Shown here piece after piece: positions 62,810-64,000 of a DNA stretch of 64,000 nt. Source of the DNA: Romboutsia lituseburensis DSM 797 (GTDB taxonomy: Bacteria > Bacillota > Clostridia > Peptostreptococcales > Peptostreptococcaceae). The stretch's first letter is position 1. Every line of letters starts with the position of its first letter. The stretch is taken from NCBI RefSeq assembly GCF_900103615.1, contig NZ_FNGW01000005.1:62001-126000 (forward strand). The letters run 5' to 3'. Below the pieces are notes generated by a model, which had not been told where the DNA came from, searched no databases, and was given only the letters and a program-made list of their open reading frames with translations. The position numbers and the translations under genes were made by a program.

Positions 62810-62911
62810 AAATTATCCCCCCATGATTATTTTTATTTTAACTCTACTTATAAAGTATATTTTTCTAGATATAAAAAAATTATTCCTATCTTATAAATTT
62901 ATAATTATGAC

Positions 62912-63061
62912 TTAATATAAGAAAAATAATACCCCACATCCAATAAGAACAAAAGCTGTAAGTGCTGTCCATATCCAATTAGGTAATATCATAGATAAAA
63001 TAACTGCACTACCAGTTGCTAAACATAAAACCCCTAATAGGCCTTTTGAATTATTCCTCAT
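62912..63061 (-). CDS. Small two-helix membrane protein of unknown function (49 aa)
   Basis: The frame has an excellent ribosome site (AGGAGGTG, six bases before the ATG). The 49 residues start MRNNSKGLLGVLCLATG and form two hydrophobic segments (about residues 8-26 and 30-48) joined by a short turn with PNWIW, and a positive N-terminus, so it should be a membrane hairpin. No family is recognised. It lies upstream of spoVM on the same strand and may share a transcript with it. Strong ribosome site and consistent composition make it a probable gene. Confidence 0.7.
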   Translation of the reverse strand: MRNNSKGLLGVLCLATGSAVILSMILPNWIWTALTAFVLIGCGVLFFLY

Positions 63062-63165
63062 TAAAAACACCTCCTAGTGTGCTTTTATTAATCTATTGTT
63101 TAAATTCTATATTTTAAATTTATGCAAAATAATATATATTTAGACCTGTCCTACTTTTTTTTAAT

Positions 63166-63193
63166 AAAAAAAGATGCATTGACTGCACCTTTT
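63166..63193 (-). terminator. Intrinsic terminator after the flavodoxin-like gene
   Basis: AAAAGGTGCA and TGCATCTTTT pair on the minus strand (one G-T wobble), loop of five bases, followed by T residues. The stem begins at the stop codon of the gene. Confidence 0.8.
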
Positions 63194-63716
63194 ATATATT
63201 TTCCACTAACGATATAATTGATTTTTTATCGCACAAATCTATTTCTTTTTCAAATCCTTCTAATACTATTTTATCATCATCAGTTAAATCTCTGATACTT
63301 TTTCTATCAATACTAGATTTTAAGCCTTTCATAAGAAATTTATCGATTAAATTTAATTTTGAATAATCAAAAGCTCCTTTAAAATTAAAAACTTTAATAT
63401 TTTCTAATTGCTCTTTATTAAAGTTATTCTCTATTAATTTGTTAAAATTATCTTCTTTTGAATCTAACCCTACTGTAAATACTATAAGTTTTTTATCCTT
63501 TATACGTTCATAATTTTTATTTATAAATTTTATTCCATTTATTTTACCAACATATATTCCTCCACCATATATTATAGTATTATATGTTTCTAAATCTTTT
63601 CCCCTAATATCATTTATTTCATATAAATCTGCATCTAACCTTAATGCTATCCATCCTGCATATCGTTTTGAACTTCCATATTTAGACTTATAAATTACTG
63701 CAATTTTATTTTTCAT
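63192..63716 (-). CDS. Flavodoxin-domain protein
   Basis: 174-residue FMN-binding flavodoxin-like protein. The phosphate-binding loop is YKSKYGSSKRYA (residues 9-20), and the second flavin loop region is IYGGGIYVGKING (near 50). This resembles the HemG-type/flavodoxin-5 family, but the longer features of protoporphyrinogen oxidase HemG cannot be confirmed, so the electron partner is unknown. It stands alone with its own terminator. ATG behind AAGGGGG. Confidence 0.85.
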   Translation of the reverse strand: MKNKIAVIYKSKYGSSKRYAGWIALRLDADLYEINDIRGKDLETYNTIIYGGGIYVGKINGIKFINKNYERIKDKKLIVFTVGLDSKEDNFNKLIENNFNKEQLENIKVFNFKGAFDYSKLNLIDKFLMKGLKSSIDRKSIRDLTDDDKIVLEGFEKEIDLCDKKSIISLVENI

Positions 63717-63806
63717 AGTATCCCCCTTTATTTTTTATTATATAGCTACAATAATACATATACTTTTTCTACACTTGCTTCTCCTCTATTATTTATGCTA
63801 TTTTAA

Positions 63807-63844
63807 AATAAATAAAAGATAGCTTCCGCTACCTTTTATTTATT
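63807..63844 (-). terminator. Hairpin terminator at the end of the partial gene
   Basis: AATAAATAAAAGATAGC pairs with GCTACCTTTTATTTATT (17 bp with one mismatch that is a G-T wobble on the minus strand), four-base loop. The stop codon of the gene at the right edge lies in the stem. The T-run is short (TTTTAAAA). Confidence 0.7.
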
Positions 63845-64000
63845 CTTTATTACAAGTAAACTACCTTCATCTACTTTTATTTTACATTTATTTTCTATCA
63901 TCACATTTGAAATACCAAGAGGTAAATAAAATTTCATGTTATAGTTTTCAAGTGGATATTCTAAATTACTAAGAGTAACATATTTTGCATCTCCATTAAT
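63836..64000 (-). CDS. C-terminal end of an unidentified protein (cut by window edge)
   Basis: The last 54 codons of a frame that enters from the right edge. The residues alternate polar and hydrophobic as in a beta-sheet domain (NMKFYLPLGISNVMIENKCK, ending in VDEGSLLVIKNK). It could be the tail of a LiaF-like or DUF4097-type membrane-associated beta domain, but 54 residues do not settle this. A hairpin terminator overlaps the stop. Confidence 0.6.
   Translation of the reverse strand: MNGDAKYVTLSNLEYPLENYNMKFYLPLGISNVMIENKCKIKVDEGSLLVIKNK

Noticed and set aside
62811-62911. SigE promoter for spoVM
   Set aside because: No pair of -35 and -10 elements with acceptable spacing was found in the AT-rich sequence.
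1-64000. tRNA genes, CRISPR arrays, insertion sequences or prophage
   Set aside because: No cloverleaf, repeat-spacer array, transposase or phage structural gene was seen. The Xer-like protein at 11315-12190 is a chromosomal locus gene, not an integrase of a mobile element.

Overview
The window is AT-rich chromosomal DNA from an anaerobic, spore-forming Firmicute. Gene order and protein character point to the Peptostreptococcaceae (Clostridioides / Paraclostridium / Romboutsia / Terrisporobacter group); I cannot name the species from sequence alone. The main clues are spo0A, sigK, the eight-gene spoIIIA operon, spoIIM, spoIVB, spoVM and ylbJ; FabK-type fatty-acid synthesis under FapR; acetate kinase; and a lactate operon with a ferredoxin-domain EtfA. 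Almost every gene lies on the minus strand, so operons read from high to low coordinates. No rRNA, tRNA, CRISPR array, insertion sequence or prophage was seen.

Layout: 1-4.1 kb holds the N-terminal part of a triple-PAS membrane sensor, an uninterrupted sigK without a pro-sequence, and a class B penicillin-binding protein. 4.1-7.6 kb is mltG-trmR-trhP1-udk (cell wall and tRNA wobble uridine modification). 7.8-11.3 kb is nucleoside catabolism (deoB-punA-pdp). 11.3-18 kb carries an Xer-like protein with degenerate catalytic residues, spoIIM, nudF, and a conserved but poorly understood envelope cluster (DUF3866, a MraY-like phosphotransferase, a family 2 glycosyltransferase, a SteB/MctB-like protein and SteA). 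18-36.5 kb is cca, spo0A, spoIVB, recN, tlyA, dxs, yuiD, ispA, xseB, xseA, a TsaD paralogue, nusB, an Asp23 protein and spoIIIAH-AA. 36.7-44.6 kb is the FapR-controlled fatty-acid operon followed by rpmF and yceD. 44.8-56.2 kb is ackA, tmcAL, a six-gene lactate utilisation operon and ylbJ. 56.2-62.7 kb is coaD, rsmD, recG, fakA, an Asp23 protein and rpmB. The right end has two very small genes (spoVM, 25 aa, and a 49-aa membrane peptide), a flavodoxin-like gene and the tail of an unidentified gene.

How the genes fit together: Spo0A starts sporulation. SpoIIM, SpoIIIAA-AH, SpoIVB, SpoVM, YlbJ and SigK act during and after engulfment. FapR, PlsX, FabH, FabK, FabD, FabG, AcpP and FabF make acyl chains, and FakA feeds in exogenous fatty acids. 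LctP, LarA, EtfBA and LctD would take up, racemise and oxidise lactate using electron confurcation; AckA can then conserve energy as ATP. The lactate operon sits inside a neighbourhood that in Bacillus is contiguous (rsmD-coaD-ylbJ...ylbM-ylbN-rpmF), so it looks like a metabolic insert.

The observations most worth following up are: the pro-less sigK with its TTG start; RNA hairpins that bury the ribosome binding sites of spoIIM, the PBP gene and sigK; the catalytically degenerate Xer protein; the cysteine-free U32 protein; a perfect 27-bp inverted repeat between punA and pdp; a candidate small RNA upstream of rpmB; and the SteA/SteB/GT2/MraY-like/DUF3866 cluster.
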